Origin: Devosia ureilytica
GTDB lineage: Bacteria > Pseudomonadota > Alphaproteobacteria > Rhizobiales > Devosiaceae
Length of the DNA stretch: 64,000 bases
Assembly: GCF_024273195.1 (NCBI RefSeq)
Contig: NZ_JAMZCU010000005.1
Location: forward strand, 210,399-274,398
Direction: 5' to 3'
Below the pieces are notes generated by a model, which saw only the letters and a list, made by a program, of their open reading frames with translations, made no database searches and was not told the DNA's origin. The position numbers were made by a program, and so were the translations under genes. Of the stretch, positions 27,015 to 35,970 are shown piece after piece. Position 1 is the stretch's first letter. Each line of letters opens with the position of its first letter.

Positions 27015-28514
27015 ATGGATGTCTTGCTCAACCTCTTTGCAGGCTTCGCTTCGGCGCTGACGGTCAGCAATCTTATCTTTGCCGCGGTGGGAGTGTTCAT
27101 CGGCACTGCCGTCGGTGTACTTCCCGGGATTGGCCCGGCACTGACGGTTGCCCTGCTTCTCCCTGTGACGTTCAAGCTGGATCCTGGCGGCTCACTGATC
27201 ATGTTTGCCGGCATCTACTATGGCGGCATGTATGGTGGCTCAACCACCGCAATCCTGTTGAATACTCCTGGTGAGGCGGCGTCCGTGGTGACTGCCCTCG
27301 AAGGCAACAAGATGGCCAGAGCGGGCCGAGGCGGACCGGCCCTGGCGACTGCGGCCATTGGGTCCTTCGTTGCAGCACTGGTTGCAACCTTTGGTCTCGC
27401 CTTTCTTTCGCCAATTGTAGTTCAGATTGCGGTGCGCTTCGGACCCTGGGACTATTTTGGTCTCATGCTGATCGCTTTCGTAACGGTTTCCGCGACCTTC
27501 GGGTCATCTCCGCTTCGCGGATTGACCAGCCTTGCCTTCGGGCTCTGGCTTGGCCTCGTCGGTATCGATCAGCTCACGGGACAGGCCCGCCTGACCTTTG
27601 GCGTGCCGCAATTGTTGGATGGTATCGAAGTGACGACGCTGGCTGTTGGATTGTTTGCTATCGGCGAAGCGCTTCACGTTGCCGGGCGGCATCTCAGAAA
27701 TCCGGAGAAGCCAATTCCTGTGAAGGGGTCGCCCTGGATGACCAAAGAGGACTGGCGCCGTTCGTTCTTTCCCTGGCTGCGCGGCACCCTGATTGGTTTC
27801 CCGATCGGCGGTTTGCCAGCCGGCGGCGCAGAGGTGCCGACGTTCCTGAGCTACAACCTCGAGCGGCGGCTTTCCAAGCACCAGGATGAGTTTGGAAAAG
27901 GAGCGATCGAAGGCGTTGCTGGCCCTGAGGCCGCGAACAATGCGTCTGCGGCAGGCACCCTTGTGCCCTTGCTTACTCTTGGCCTGCCCACGTCGGCGAC
28001 CGCCGCGGTAATGCTTGCCGGCTTCCAGCAATACAATATCCAGCCCGGCCCACTGCTCTTTGTCCAACACGCCGATCTGGTGTGGGCGCTAATAGCAAGT
28101 CTCTTCATTGCCAACGTGATGCTGCTGGTGCTGAACCTGCCGCTGGTTGGCCTATGGGTCCGGCTCCTCGCCATACCTCTGCCCTGGCTCTATGGCGGCA
28201 TCATGCTTTTCGCCGCCATGGGAACAGTTGCCGCCAATCCATCGGTCGTAGAGCTTCTGATGCTGGTTGGCTTTGGCACCTTAGGCTTCCTGATGCGCAA
28301 ATTCGACTATCCAATTGCGCCTGCGATTGTCGGACTGATCCTGGGGCCCATGGCCGACAGCCAGCTCCGACGCGCGCTGCAGATGAGCCAGGGCGATCCA
28401 ATGATCCTTCTTCAGCACCCCAGCTCGGCGGTGATGATCGGGCTTGCGACGCTCGCCTTAGTCGCCCCGTTGATCTTCAAGGGTCTGTCCAAAATGCAAA
28501 GTGACGAAGATTGA
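27015..28514 (+). CDS. tctA: Tripartite tricarboxylate transporter large permease TctA
   Basis: 499-residue polytopic permease. Diagnostic TctA motifs are [17 protein letters not shown] near residue 35, [19 protein letters not shown] near 70, and [22 protein letters not shown] near 295. It starts ten bases after tctB. A hairpin at 28521 follows. Confidence 0.95.
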   Translation: MDVLLNLFAGFASALTVSNLIFAAVGVFIGTAVGVLPGIGPALTVALLLPVTFKLDPGGSLIMFAGIYYGGMYGGSTTAILLNTPGEAASVVTALEGNKMARAGRGGPALATAAIGSFVAALVATFGLAFLSPIVVQIAVRFGPWDYFGLMLIAFVTVSATFGSSPLRGLTSLAFGLWLGLVGIDQLTGQARLTFGVPQLLDGIEVTTLAVGLFAIGEALHVAGRHLRNPEKPIPVKGSPWMTKEDWRRSFFPWLRGTLIGFPIGGLPAGGAEVPTFLSYNLERRLSKHQDEFGKGAIEGVAGPEAANNASAAGTLVPLLTLGLPTSATAAVMLAGFQQYNIQPGPLLFVQHADLVWALIASLFIANVMLLVLNLPLVGLWVRLLAIPLPWLYGGIMLFAAMGTVAANPSVVELLMLVGFGTLGFLMRKFDYPIAPAIVGLILGPMADSQLRRALQMSQGDPMILLQHPSSAVMIGLATLALVAPLIFKGLSKMQSDED

Positions 28515-28996
28515 AACTATGGGGCGCTTCGAGCGCCCCACCTCTTGGAGGGCGGGCTGCCAACACTGGTTGTCGATCGGGACGAGGACAGCGCGGAAAA
28601 CCAGGGCTCGAATTTATGTGGCAGCTGTGAAGTGCCTCCTATTGCGCGAATTCCGCACTAAGCGGTCTGACCTCTACCGGCCCCATTTCAGTCTTTGGCG
28701 GAAGGCTGGGGAAGGGCAAAGTAGGGGCCGGCAGCGGCCTGTCAGCTTTTTTAACCCGAAACTGGAAATCCAGACATACCCGACGCTGACAAGTGCAAAG
28801 TCTGCAACAGCCGCAGAGGCGCTTCAGCACTGGGATTCGATCGCACTCGCCGCCACAAGGGGAAGGCCTCCCGCAGCCACTGGATCGATTTAGTTATAGA
28901 CTATATCAATGCCAAAATTGACAATGTGAAGCATAGGGGCGCGATGCGCCTTTCAATCACGCCTTACACCCGGCCCCTAGAGTTCTTCAAACCAAG
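28515..28996. other. Intergenic region after tctA
   Basis: No gene recognised. A perfect hairpin GGGGCGCT-TCG-AGCGCCCC at 28521-28539 probably ends the tct transcript although it has no T tract. The rest, including an AT-rich stretch near 28890-28930 that may hold the MFS promoter, shows no further features. Confidence 0.5.
28521..28539 (+). terminator. Hairpin after tctA
   Basis: 8-bp perfect stem GGGGCGCT / AGCGCCCC with a TCG loop. No T run follows, so it may act as a Rho-assisted or RNA-stabilising end. Confidence 0.5.
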
Positions 28997-29020
28997 GTGG
29001 CCGCTTCGATCACGCCGACT

Positions 29021-30517
29021 ATGACGACAGCAGCTCAATCCAGTCACCCCATGAACACAGTCCTGTCAGCCAAGCGCCGCGTCCTCGTTGCAGCGATTCT
29101 CGCCTCTTCCATGGGGTTCATAGATGGCTCAGTGCTCTCGATCATGACCCCATCGATCAGGACTAGCTTCGATGCCAGTCTGGCGACAGCCCAATGGGTG
29201 TCGAATGCGTATCTGCTACCGCTCTCTGCGCTGATCCTGCTGGGCGGTGCCACTGGAGACCGTTTCGGTCTACGCAACACATTTGCCGCCGGAATCGCGG
29301 TTTTCGTTGGGGCATCCCTGCTTGCTGCGTTTGCACCAACTGCCGAACTATTGATCGCTGCGCGCGCCTTTCAAGGGTTTGGCGCAGCCTTCATGGTGCC
29401 CGGCAGCCTTGCAATGATCGCCGAGACGTTTCCGGAGGCGGAGCGCGGCAAGGCCATCGGCACCTGGGCTGCAGCCTCGTCACTCACCACATTGTTGGGC
29501 CCCTTGCTCGGTGGCCTGTTTCTCAGTTGGCTTGGCGATGCCGCCTTGCGCTGGATTTTTGCGATCAACCTGCCGCTGGGCGCAGCGTCCCTGATCCTGC
29601 TGCGTGGCGCACCACCGCGCAGCGTGGGCAGTACGCAAAAGCCCGACATTGTCGGCGCCATTCTGATCAGTCTGGCCTTGGGCCTGATTTCCTTCGCCTT
29701 CATCGGCGGCACCGGCCATGTCCTGCTCGAGATGATCCTCGGAGGGTTGGCGCTGACGGCCTTCGTCGCCTGGGAGGCGAAATGGTCCGCCCCCATGCTG
29801 CCGCTTGGCCTCTTCCGCAACCTGCGATTTTCAGGGGCACAACTGGTGACGTTCCTCATCTATTTTGCCCTGACCGCGGTGTCGTTCTACCTTCCAAGTG
29901 TCCTGATATCGGGATGGGGAGCCAGCCCGCTGGAGGCGTCGGCAGTCCTCTTGCCGTATAGTCTCGCGCTGACAGTGCTTTCCCGCTCAGCAGGTCGCCT
30001 CGCTGACCGGTTCGGACCGGCCCCCGTGATTGCGACGGGAGGGCTCCTGGTCAGCGTCTCCATGCTGGTTTTTGCGGTCAGCGCGCCCGCGCATCTGCTG
30101 TGGACGGGCGCAGTTCCGTTGATGGCCCTGTTCGGCGTGGGCATGAGCGGCGTCGCCGGGCCCATTTCGACGGCTGTCATGGGCGCCGTTCAACCCGGCA
30201 ATACGGGCGTTGCGTCCGCGACCAACAATGCCGTCGCCCGCATGGCCGGATTGCTGGCCGTGGCCGCAATGGGCTCATTGGCCGCTTCGGTTTTCAGCAT
30301 GATCGCGGGCCCGGAGACGCACGATTTTGGGTTGGTGGTTGAGACGGCGCTTTCTCCTGAAATGGCGTCTCTGCGCGTCGCGGCGACAGACGCCGCCTTT
30401 GCCGCTGTCTGTTATTGCGCTGCCGGGTTCTCGGCCTTGGGCGCAATCCTGGCATGGTTCATGCTGGAACACAAAACGCCGCTGGCCGCACAGCCTACCC
30501 AACCCATCAGGCCGTAG
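29021..30517 (+). CDS. MFS transporter, DHA2 (EmrB/QacA-like) family
   Basis: About 498 residues with 14 predicted membrane segments. The first segment reads MGFIDGSVLSIMTPSI, a variant of the DHA2 motif D1, and the loop GGATGDRFGLRNTF is motif A. Such proteins usually export drugs or metabolites by proton antiport. The start is uncertain: ATG at 29021, a GTG at 28997 and an ATG at 29051 are all in frame without a clear ribosome site. It converges with the tandem-HTH LysR gene, overlapping by 11 bases; a link with the catabolic locus is possible but not shown. Confidence 0.85.
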   Translation: MTTAAQSSHPMNTVLSAKRRVLVAAILASSMGFIDGSVLSIMTPSIRTSFDASLATAQWVSNAYLLPLSALILLGGATGDRFGLRNTFAAGIAVFVGASLLAAFAPTAELLIAARAFQGFGAAFMVPGSLAMIAETFPEAERGKAIGTWAAASSLTTLLGPLLGGLFLSWLGDAALRWIFAINLPLGAASLILLRGAPPRSVGSTQKPDIVGAILISLALGLISFAFIGGTGHVLLEMILGGLALTAFVAWEAKWSAPMLPLGLFRNLRFSGAQLVTFLIYFALTAVSFYLPSVLISGWGASPLEASAVLLPYSLALTVLSRSAGRLADRFGPAPVIATGGLLVSVSMLVFAVSAPAHLLWTGAVPLMALFGVGMSGVAGPISTAVMGAVQPGNTGVASATNNAVARMAGLLAVAAMGSLAASVFSMIAGPETHDFGLVVETALSPEMASLRVAATDAAFAAVCYCAAGFSALGAILAWFMLEHKTPLAAQPTQPIRP

Positions 30518-31679
30518 CGGACGCTCTCTGGATCGCATCATGCATCGCGGCGCCTGCGGCCGCATGCCCGCTTCCGGCGAGCCAGCAGACCCAATATTCC
30601 ACATCGAAATCATGTGGCAGGGAAATCGTACTGAGCTTCGGGCGAATGGCTTCAATCGACGCCAGTGGCAAGACGGAAACATAGCCGTAGTGCAGAACCA
30701 GATTGAGAATGACCGGAATCGAGTCGATTTCCAGCAGCTTCAGGCGATCGCGCGTCTGCTCGTCAAAAGTGGTCTCCAGCATCCGGTCGATCGCCAGGCG
30801 GAGGCCGCTACGCGAACTGGGAACAGCGATCCGGCGGTCCTTGAGGGCGCTGGCCAGGTCGGTCCCTTCGGCGCCCGCAACCGCCAGGGAAGAGCGGATA
30901 ACGGGCAGGCCCTCCAGGTTGGCCGTCAGGCGGCCGGTATCGAGAAGGACGATATCGAAAACACCGCTGCGCAGCCCACGCAGAAGTTCATCGGCCGTGG
31001 TCGAGCTCACGAACAGAGGCTGGCGAGGGCGCAGGTTGGCCCAACTCGCCATCAGACTGGCTAGCTTTCGGGCGATTTCACTCTCGTGTCCCAGGGGCAT
31101 GATCGTGCCCAAGCGAATGGTGGCCTGATTGCGCCGAAATCGATTGTCTGAATTGCGTGATATACTTTCCCAAAGGCGCAGCAGTTCCATGCTCAAGTCA
31201 CGAAGAGCCGCACCCTCTTCGGTCAACCCGGAACCCTCCGCCCCCCGCTTCAACAACGAGCGCCCCAGAACCGATTCGAGCTGCGCCAATTGTCGAGACA
31301 GTTGCGGTTGACCCAGCATGAGCACATGGGCCGCCTGCCTGATACTGCGCCGTTCGGCCACTTCCACAAACCGCAAGAGAGCTTCAAACTTGACGGGTCG
31401 CGACAAGGGATCGATGGCGTCGGCATAGAGCCGCCGCACGATTGTGGCAGCCTCGGCCAGTGTCCCGGCGAGCCGGTCGGCTTCAAGGGTCAGGACAAGG
31501 CCCGGCCCTGCGCGTTGGCAAAGAGTGGTCGACAGCGACGCTTCGAGCCGGTCGAGGGCCGCAGACATGCTGGACACCGGACGCCCGAGCAGACGGGCCG
31601 CACCGCGCAGACTGCCCGAGCGCAAGACGCTGTCGACCATCAATACTGTCGTCGTATCCACACGCGCCTCCGACCGCAT
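30507..31679 (-). CDS. LysR-type regulator with two tandem HTH domains
   Basis: About 390 residues, well above the usual 300 for LysR proteins. Two complete LysR-like winged HTHs are visible: residues about 8-66 (SGSLRGAARLLGRPVSSMSA, then LDRLEASL) and about 95-155 (RRSIRQAAHVLMLGQPQLSR, then QLAQLESVLGRSLL). A LysR effector domain follows. It is divergent from the lyase-led operon and presumably controls it. The ATG at 31679 is used; a GTG at 31691 is also in frame. The putative promoter holds TTTTAGG and CCTAAAA arms near 31681-31711. Confidence 0.88.
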   Translation of the reverse strand: MRSEARVDTTTVLMVDSVLRSGSLRGAARLLGRPVSSMSAALDRLEASLSTTLCQRAGPGLVLTLEADRLAGTLAEAATIVRRLYADAIDPLSRPVKFEALLRFVEVAERRSIRQAAHVLMLGQPQLSRQLAQLESVLGRSLLKRGAEGSGLTEEGAALRDLSMELLRLWESISRNSDNRFRRNQATIRLGTIMPLGHESEIARKLASLMASWANLRPRQPLFVSSTTADELLRGLRSGVFDIVLLDTGRLTANLEGLPVIRSSLAVAGAEGTDLASALKDRRIAVPSSRSGLRLAIDRMLETTFDEQTRDRLKLLEIDSIPVILNLVLHYGYVSVLPLASIEAIRPKLSTISLPHDFDVEYWVCWLAGSGHAAAGAAMHDAIQRASATA

Positions 31680-31788
31680 TTTAGGCAGCACTAAAAAGTG
31701 CCCTAAAAATCCGCATCATATGTTCAACTTTTGGGATATCCCACGAGCAGGGCATTTTCAATAACGTCCTTTCATCGAGGAGCCAATC
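31680..31788. promoter_or_regulatory. Divergent control region of the thiohistidine locus
   Basis: 109-base region between the LysR gene and the lyase gene. TTTTAGG and CCTAAAA arms (about 31681-31711) flank a second small palindrome, GCACT-TTTTA-AGTGC-like, on the leftward strand. An AT-rich stretch follows near 31720-31765. GAGGAG (31777-31782) is the ribosome site for the GTG start at 31789. Confidence 0.45.
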
Positions 31789-33366
31789 GTGACCAACCCC
31801 ACCCCGTCACAGCCAGAAACGATCCGCCTGTCGGGCAGGCCGCTGACATTTGGCGACCTGCGCGCAATCGGCATGCGGTCGTTGGGCCTCGATATCGATG
31901 AAACCTCGTTCACCAGGGTTCAGGCATCCCGGCGCGTTCTTGAAGCGGCCATTGCCGCTGGTCAGCCGGTTTATGGCGCCAATACCGGCGTGGGCGCCAT
32001 GAAGGACGTGTCCTGGTCCGACGCTGACCTTGCCGCCTTCAATACCGGTCTCGTCCGCGCCCACCACTTTGGTACCGGCGACGCTTTTCCGGTGGAGGTG
32101 GTGCGCAACGCCATCGCCATCCGCATCAATATGGCCCTGACCGGCCATGTCGGCTGCACGCCGGAACTGGTGCGCATCTATGAGCGCCTACTGGATGCCG
32201 ATGTGATCCCCGTCGTGCGTCGCACCGGTTCGATCGGCTGCGCCGATATCGGCCTGATGGGCCAGATCGGCGCGGTGCTGACCGGAGTTGGTGAGGCTTG
32301 GCACAATGGCAAGAGGCTCCCGGCAGAGGAAGCGCTGGCTCTCGCCGGGCTCGGCCCGATGCAACTGGCCCCCAAGGACAGCCTGGCGTCGATCTCAACC
32401 AACGCCGTCGGCTACGCAGCCGCAGCATCGGCCGTGCAAAATGCCGCCAAGATCCTCCGGGTCCTTCTGGCAACGGGCCTCACGACCGCGGGCGCTCTCG
32501 GGGCTTCGCGTGAACCCTGGAAGGCGGTCGCGCATGTGGGCACAGAGCGCGAGGCCGGTATCGGTGCCTGGCTCTATTTCAACGCCATGGGCTGGGACTG
32601 GCCGATCGGCACGAACGTGCAAGACCCGCTCTCGGTCCGCATGATGAGCCAGGTCTTCGCCACGGCCTTCGAAAGCCTCACCATCGCTGGCCGCACCGTT
32701 TTGGCCGCGACTGGTCGCACCGATGACAACCCGGTTGTCGCCGGAGGCCTGGTGCTGACCTCGGGCGGTTCGCTGCCCCTCGATGTCACGGTCTTCCTGC
32801 AGACGGCACAGCTCGCGCTGGCCCATGTCGCCCGCAATTCGTTCAACCGTTGCGTGCTGCTCGCCAATGGCGGCCGCCGCAACCTGCCGGTCAATCTGGT
32901 GGCGCCCGGCGTGATCGCGACCGGGTTCGGTCCGATCCTCAAACTTTCCGGCGAGCTTTATGCCCGCTGCCTGTCGTTCTCTTCCTCCATTTCGGCACAG
33001 TCCATGGTTGTCGCCAATGGCATGGAAGACGAAGCGGCGTTCCTGCCCCTGGTGGTCGAGCGGCTGGAGCGCCAGACCGAGGCCCTGTGCCGCATGGCTG
33101 CGCTCGAAGGGCTGCTGGCCGCCCAGGCCATGGACATATCCGAAGACCGCCCGGGCAATGTTCCGGGCATGGTCCATGCGCTCGTGCGCCAAAATGCGGC
33201 CTTCTACCGCGAGGACCGGCCGCTTTCCGCAGATGTCGAGGCCATCGAATGCGCCCTCTGCTCGGATGCCTTTGTGTCCGAGTTGGTTTCCCACTCCGCA
33301 TTGATGGACCTCGACGCCTTTTTCGCCCTGCCTTCCCGCCCCGACCAAGGAGCAAACGGTGTCTGA
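31789..33366 (+). CDS. HAL/PAL family lyase lacking the MIO triad (ergothionase-like)
   Basis: 525-residue member of the aromatic amino acid lyase superfamily. It keeps YGANTGVG (residues 62-69, catalytic Tyr loop), the APKDSLASIST segment, the SVRMMSQV region and TDDNPVV. Ordinary HAL/PAL enzymes have GSxGASGDLAPL, whose Ala-Ser-Gly cyclises to the MIO cofactor. Here the site reads GSIG-Cys151-Ala152-Asp153-IGLMG, so the Ser is absent and MIO cannot form by the known route. MIO-free members of the family include ergothionase, which eliminates trimethylamine from ergothioneine. With a urocanase homologue and DUF917 downstream, that kind of reaction fits best. GTG start with GAGGAG; overlaps the next gene by eight bases. 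Confidence 0.85.
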   Translation: MTNPTPSQPETIRLSGRPLTFGDLRAIGMRSLGLDIDETSFTRVQASRRVLEAAIAAGQPVYGANTGVGAMKDVSWSDADLAAFNTGLVRAHHFGTGDAFPVEVVRNAIAIRINMALTGHVGCTPELVRIYERLLDADVIPVVRRTGSIGCADIGLMGQIGAVLTGVGEAWHNGKRLPAEEALALAGLGPMQLAPKDSLASISTNAVGYAAAASAVQNAAKILRVLLATGLTTAGALGASREPWKAVAHVGTEREAGIGAWLYFNAMGWDWPIGTNVQDPLSVRMMSQVFATAFESLTIAGRTVLAATGRTDDNPVVAGGLVLTSGGSLPLDVTVFLQTAQLALAHVARNSFNRCVLLANGGRRNLPVNLVAPGVIATGFGPILKLSGELYARCLSFSSSISAQSMVVANGMEDEAAFLPLVVERLERQTEALCRMAALEGLLAAQAMDISEDRPGNVPGMVHALVRQNAAFYREDRPLSADVEAIECALCSDAFVSELVSHSALMDLDAFFALPSRPDQGANGV

Positions 33367-34720
33367 CTTCGATCTCAGCCTCACCGGCACAGTCATTTTG
33401 CCCGACCGCATTATCGAGCGCGGCCACGTCGCGGTGCGTGACGGCAAGATTGCCCTGGTTGGCGAAGGCCTGGGACCCGATGCCCACGAGCGGCACGATC
33501 TGGGCAATGCCATGATCCTGCCCGGCGCCATCGACGCACAGACCCATTCGCTGAGCCAGAAGAACCAGGAAGATTTCATCTGGTCGACGCGCTCGGCAGC
33601 AGCGGGCGGGGTCACGACAATCGTCGACATGCCCTATGATGAGGGCAATCTCGTGTGTTCGGCTGAAGCCGTGCGCATCAAGGTGGATCATGCAGCCCAG
33701 CAGGCGCGCGTCGACTTTGCCCTTTACGGCACCATCAACCCCGAAGAGAGCCCTGCCCGCATTGCCGAGCAGGCCGAAGCCGGCGTCGCCGCGTTCAAGT
33801 TCTCGACCTTCGGCACCGATCCCGTGCGCTTTCCGCGCATCCCTCCCGCCCTGTTGGAAGACTGCTTTGCCGCCGTCGCCAAGACCGGCCTGACCGCTGG
33901 CGTCCACAATGAGGACGACGAAATGGTCCGGGCCGCCATGGCCAAGGTCAAGGCCGCTGGAATTACCGACTACCGCGCCCATGCGCTGAGCCGCCCGCCA
34001 CTGACCGAGCTGCTTGCATCCCTGCAAATCTACGAAACCGGCGCACAGACCGGCTGCGATGCCCATGTGGTGCATTGCTCGCTCGGACGTGGCTACGAGA
34101 TCGCGCGCAGTTATCGCGACCAGGGTTACGCCGCCACCATCGAATGCTGCATCCACTATCTGACGCTCGACGATGAAAATGACGTCGCCCGCCTCGGCGG
34201 CAAGGCCAAGATCAATCCCCCTATCCGTCCCCGGGCCGAGGTGGAAAAGCTCTGGCAGCATGTCGCGGCGGGCAATGTCACGCTCGTCTCTACCGATCAC
34301 GTCAGTTGGTCGGAGGATCGCAAGACCAATCCCGACATGCTCGCCAATGCGTCGGGCGTTCCCGGTCTGGAAGCGATGGTTCCGCTGTTCATCAAGGGGG
34401 CCCTGGACCACGGCGTTTCCCTCACCTGGGCAGCTAGGTTGATGGCGGCCAATCCGGCACGCCATTTCCGGCTCGACCATGTCAAGGGCGCTCTGGAACT
34501 CGGCAAGGACGCCGACATCACCGTGCTGGTGGATCGCGCGCAGGTCTATGACGCAGCGCAGAGCGGCCATAACGTGGTCGGCTGGAGCCCCTATAACGGC
34601 ATCGAACTGCCCTGGACCATTGCTGGCACGTGGCTGCGTGGCCAGCAGGTTTTTGACGGCACCGAGGTTCTCGCAGCGCCCGGCAATGGCCGCTTTGTGC
34701 GCCCCGAGGCCCGTGCATGA
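33359..34720 (+). CDS. Hydantoinase/dihydroorotase-like amidohydrolase
   Basis: 453-residue cyclic-amide hydrolase of the amidohydrolase superfamily. It has the metal-site Lys in AAFKFSTFG, His in VHNEDD and VVHCS, and Asp in STDHVSW. The usual first HxH motif reads Gln61-Thr-His63 (PGAIDAQTHS), so the first metal His is replaced. In this locus it would open a hydantoin ring, giving an N-carbamoyl amino acid (N-carbamoyl-glutamate from hydantoin-5-propionate). GTG start with AAGGAG; overlaps its neighbours on both sides. Confidence 0.87.
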   Translation: MSDFDLSLTGTVILPDRIIERGHVAVRDGKIALVGEGLGPDAHERHDLGNAMILPGAIDAQTHSLSQKNQEDFIWSTRSAAAGGVTTIVDMPYDEGNLVCSAEAVRIKVDHAAQQARVDFALYGTINPEESPARIAEQAEAGVAAFKFSTFGTDPVRFPRIPPALLEDCFAAVAKTGLTAGVHNEDDEMVRAAMAKVKAAGITDYRAHALSRPPLTELLASLQIYETGAQTGCDAHVVHCSLGRGYEIARSYRDQGYAATIECCIHYLTLDDENDVARLGGKAKINPPIRPRAEVEKLWQHVAAGNVTLVSTDHVSWSEDRKTNPDMLANASGVPGLEAMVPLFIKGALDHGVSLTWAARLMAANPARHFRLDHVKGALELGKDADITVLVDRAQVYDAAQSGHNVVGWSPYNGIELPWTIAGTWLRGQQVFDGTEVLAAPGNGRFVRPEARA

Positions 34721-35970
34721 GCCGCAACCTGCCCACAAGTGTCGCGCGGATCGACGAGGACATTGCGGCCCTCGCCGCGATCACCGAGCCCGGGCGCCCC
34801 TATACGCGCCGCGCCTTTACGCCGATATTTCTCGAAGGACGGGCCTGGCTCGCGCGGCGTTTTGAGGCCGCTGGACTGACTGTTCACATAGATGCCGCCG
34901 GCAATCTGATCGGCAGGAGAGCGGGCCTAAAACCCGACCTCGGCACTATCATGCTGGGCTCGCATTCGGACACTGTGCCCGAGGGTGGGCGCTATGACGG
35001 CATTGCCGGTGTTTCGGCGGCGCTCGAAGTGGCGCGCGCGCTCTCAGACCTCAACATCGCGCTCGAACATGATCTCGAAATCATCGACTTCCTTGCTGAA
35101 GAAGTCTCGATCTTTGGCGTCTCCTGCGTCGGCAGCCGCGGCATTTCCGGCACGCGACCGAGTGCCTGGCTGGCGCGGGAAAGCGACGGCATAGCTCTAT
35201 CGCAGGCCATCGAAACCGTCGGCGGAAAGGTGGCGCAGGATGCAATCCGCAGCGACATCGCCGCCTTCCTCGAGCTGCATATCGAACAGGGTCCGGTCCT
35301 TGAAAACGAGGCGCTCGATATCGGCGTGGTGACGGCCATCGCCGGCATTACCCGCATCGAAATCATTGTCGAGGGCCGCGCCGACCACGCGGGCACCACG
35401 CCCATGGGAAGCCGCAAGGACGCGCTTTCCGCTGCGGCGCGGATCGCCCTGGCGGTGGAGGCAGAGGCCTCGGATCTGGCGAAGAGCGATTATCATTTTG
35501 CGGCCACGGTCGGCGAGTTCCGCATGGAACCCAATGCGGCAAACGTGGTCCCTTCTCAGGTCACCATGCTGATCGATGCGCGCGCTGAGCGCCGCGCGGA
35601 CATGGAAGATTTCCTGGCGCGGCTCAGTGCCAAAGTTGCCGCTGTCGCGACGGAAACGGGCGTGACAGTCGCAGCGCCACGGGTGCTTTCAGACAATATG
35701 CCGACGCCGGGCGATGCCGATGTTCTGACCGTGCTTGAGGCGGCCTGTGAGGCAACGGACGCGCGGTTTCGGCGCATGGCGTCGGGCGCGGGCCACGACA
35801 CCGCGTGGATGGCCCGCATCACCAAGGCCGCGATGATTTTTGTGCCCTGCGTTGGCGGCCGCAGCCACACACCGGACGAATCCGCCACGCCCCAGGACAT
35901 TGCGCTGGGCGCCGCCGTGCTGCTCGAAGCCGTCCAGCGGCTCGATAAAGACTTGCAGGAGAAGAAATAA
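34717..35970 (+). CDS. Zn-dependent N-carbamoyl-L-amino-acid hydrolase family (M20)
   Basis: 417-residue M20-family hydrolase of the carbamoylase / allantoate amidohydrolase group. Metal motifs: GSHSDTVPEGGRYDG, LAEEVSIFG and ELHIEQGPVLE; the C-terminal GHDTAWMARI follows. It is expected to release CO2 and ammonia from the N-carbamoyl amino acid made by the preceding gene product. ATGA overlap with the hydantoinase gene; its TAA shares one base with the next ATG. Confidence 0.9.
   Translation: MSRNLPTSVARIDEDIAALAAITEPGRPYTRRAFTPIFLEGRAWLARRFEAAGLTVHIDAAGNLIGRRAGLKPDLGTIMLGSHSDTVPEGGRYDGIAGVSAALEVARALSDLNIALEHDLEIIDFLAEEVSIFGVSCVGSRGISGTRPSAWLARESDGIALSQAIETVGGKVAQDAIRSDIAAFLELHIEQGPVLENEALDIGVVTAIAGITRIEIIVEGRADHAGTTPMGSRKDALSAAARIALAVEAEASDLAKSDYHFAATVGEFRMEPNAANVVPSQVTMLIDARAERRADMEDFLARLSAKVAAVATETGVTVAAPRVLSDNMPTPGDADVLTVLEAACEATDARFRRMASGAGHDTAWMARITKAAMIFVPCVGGRSHTPDESATPQDIALGAAVLLEAVQRLDKDLQEKK

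Noticed and set aside
32395..34738. Long leftward frames (411 and 599 residues) across the lyase and hydantoinase genes
   Set aside because: Antisense shadows of genes with clear family motifs on the plus strand.
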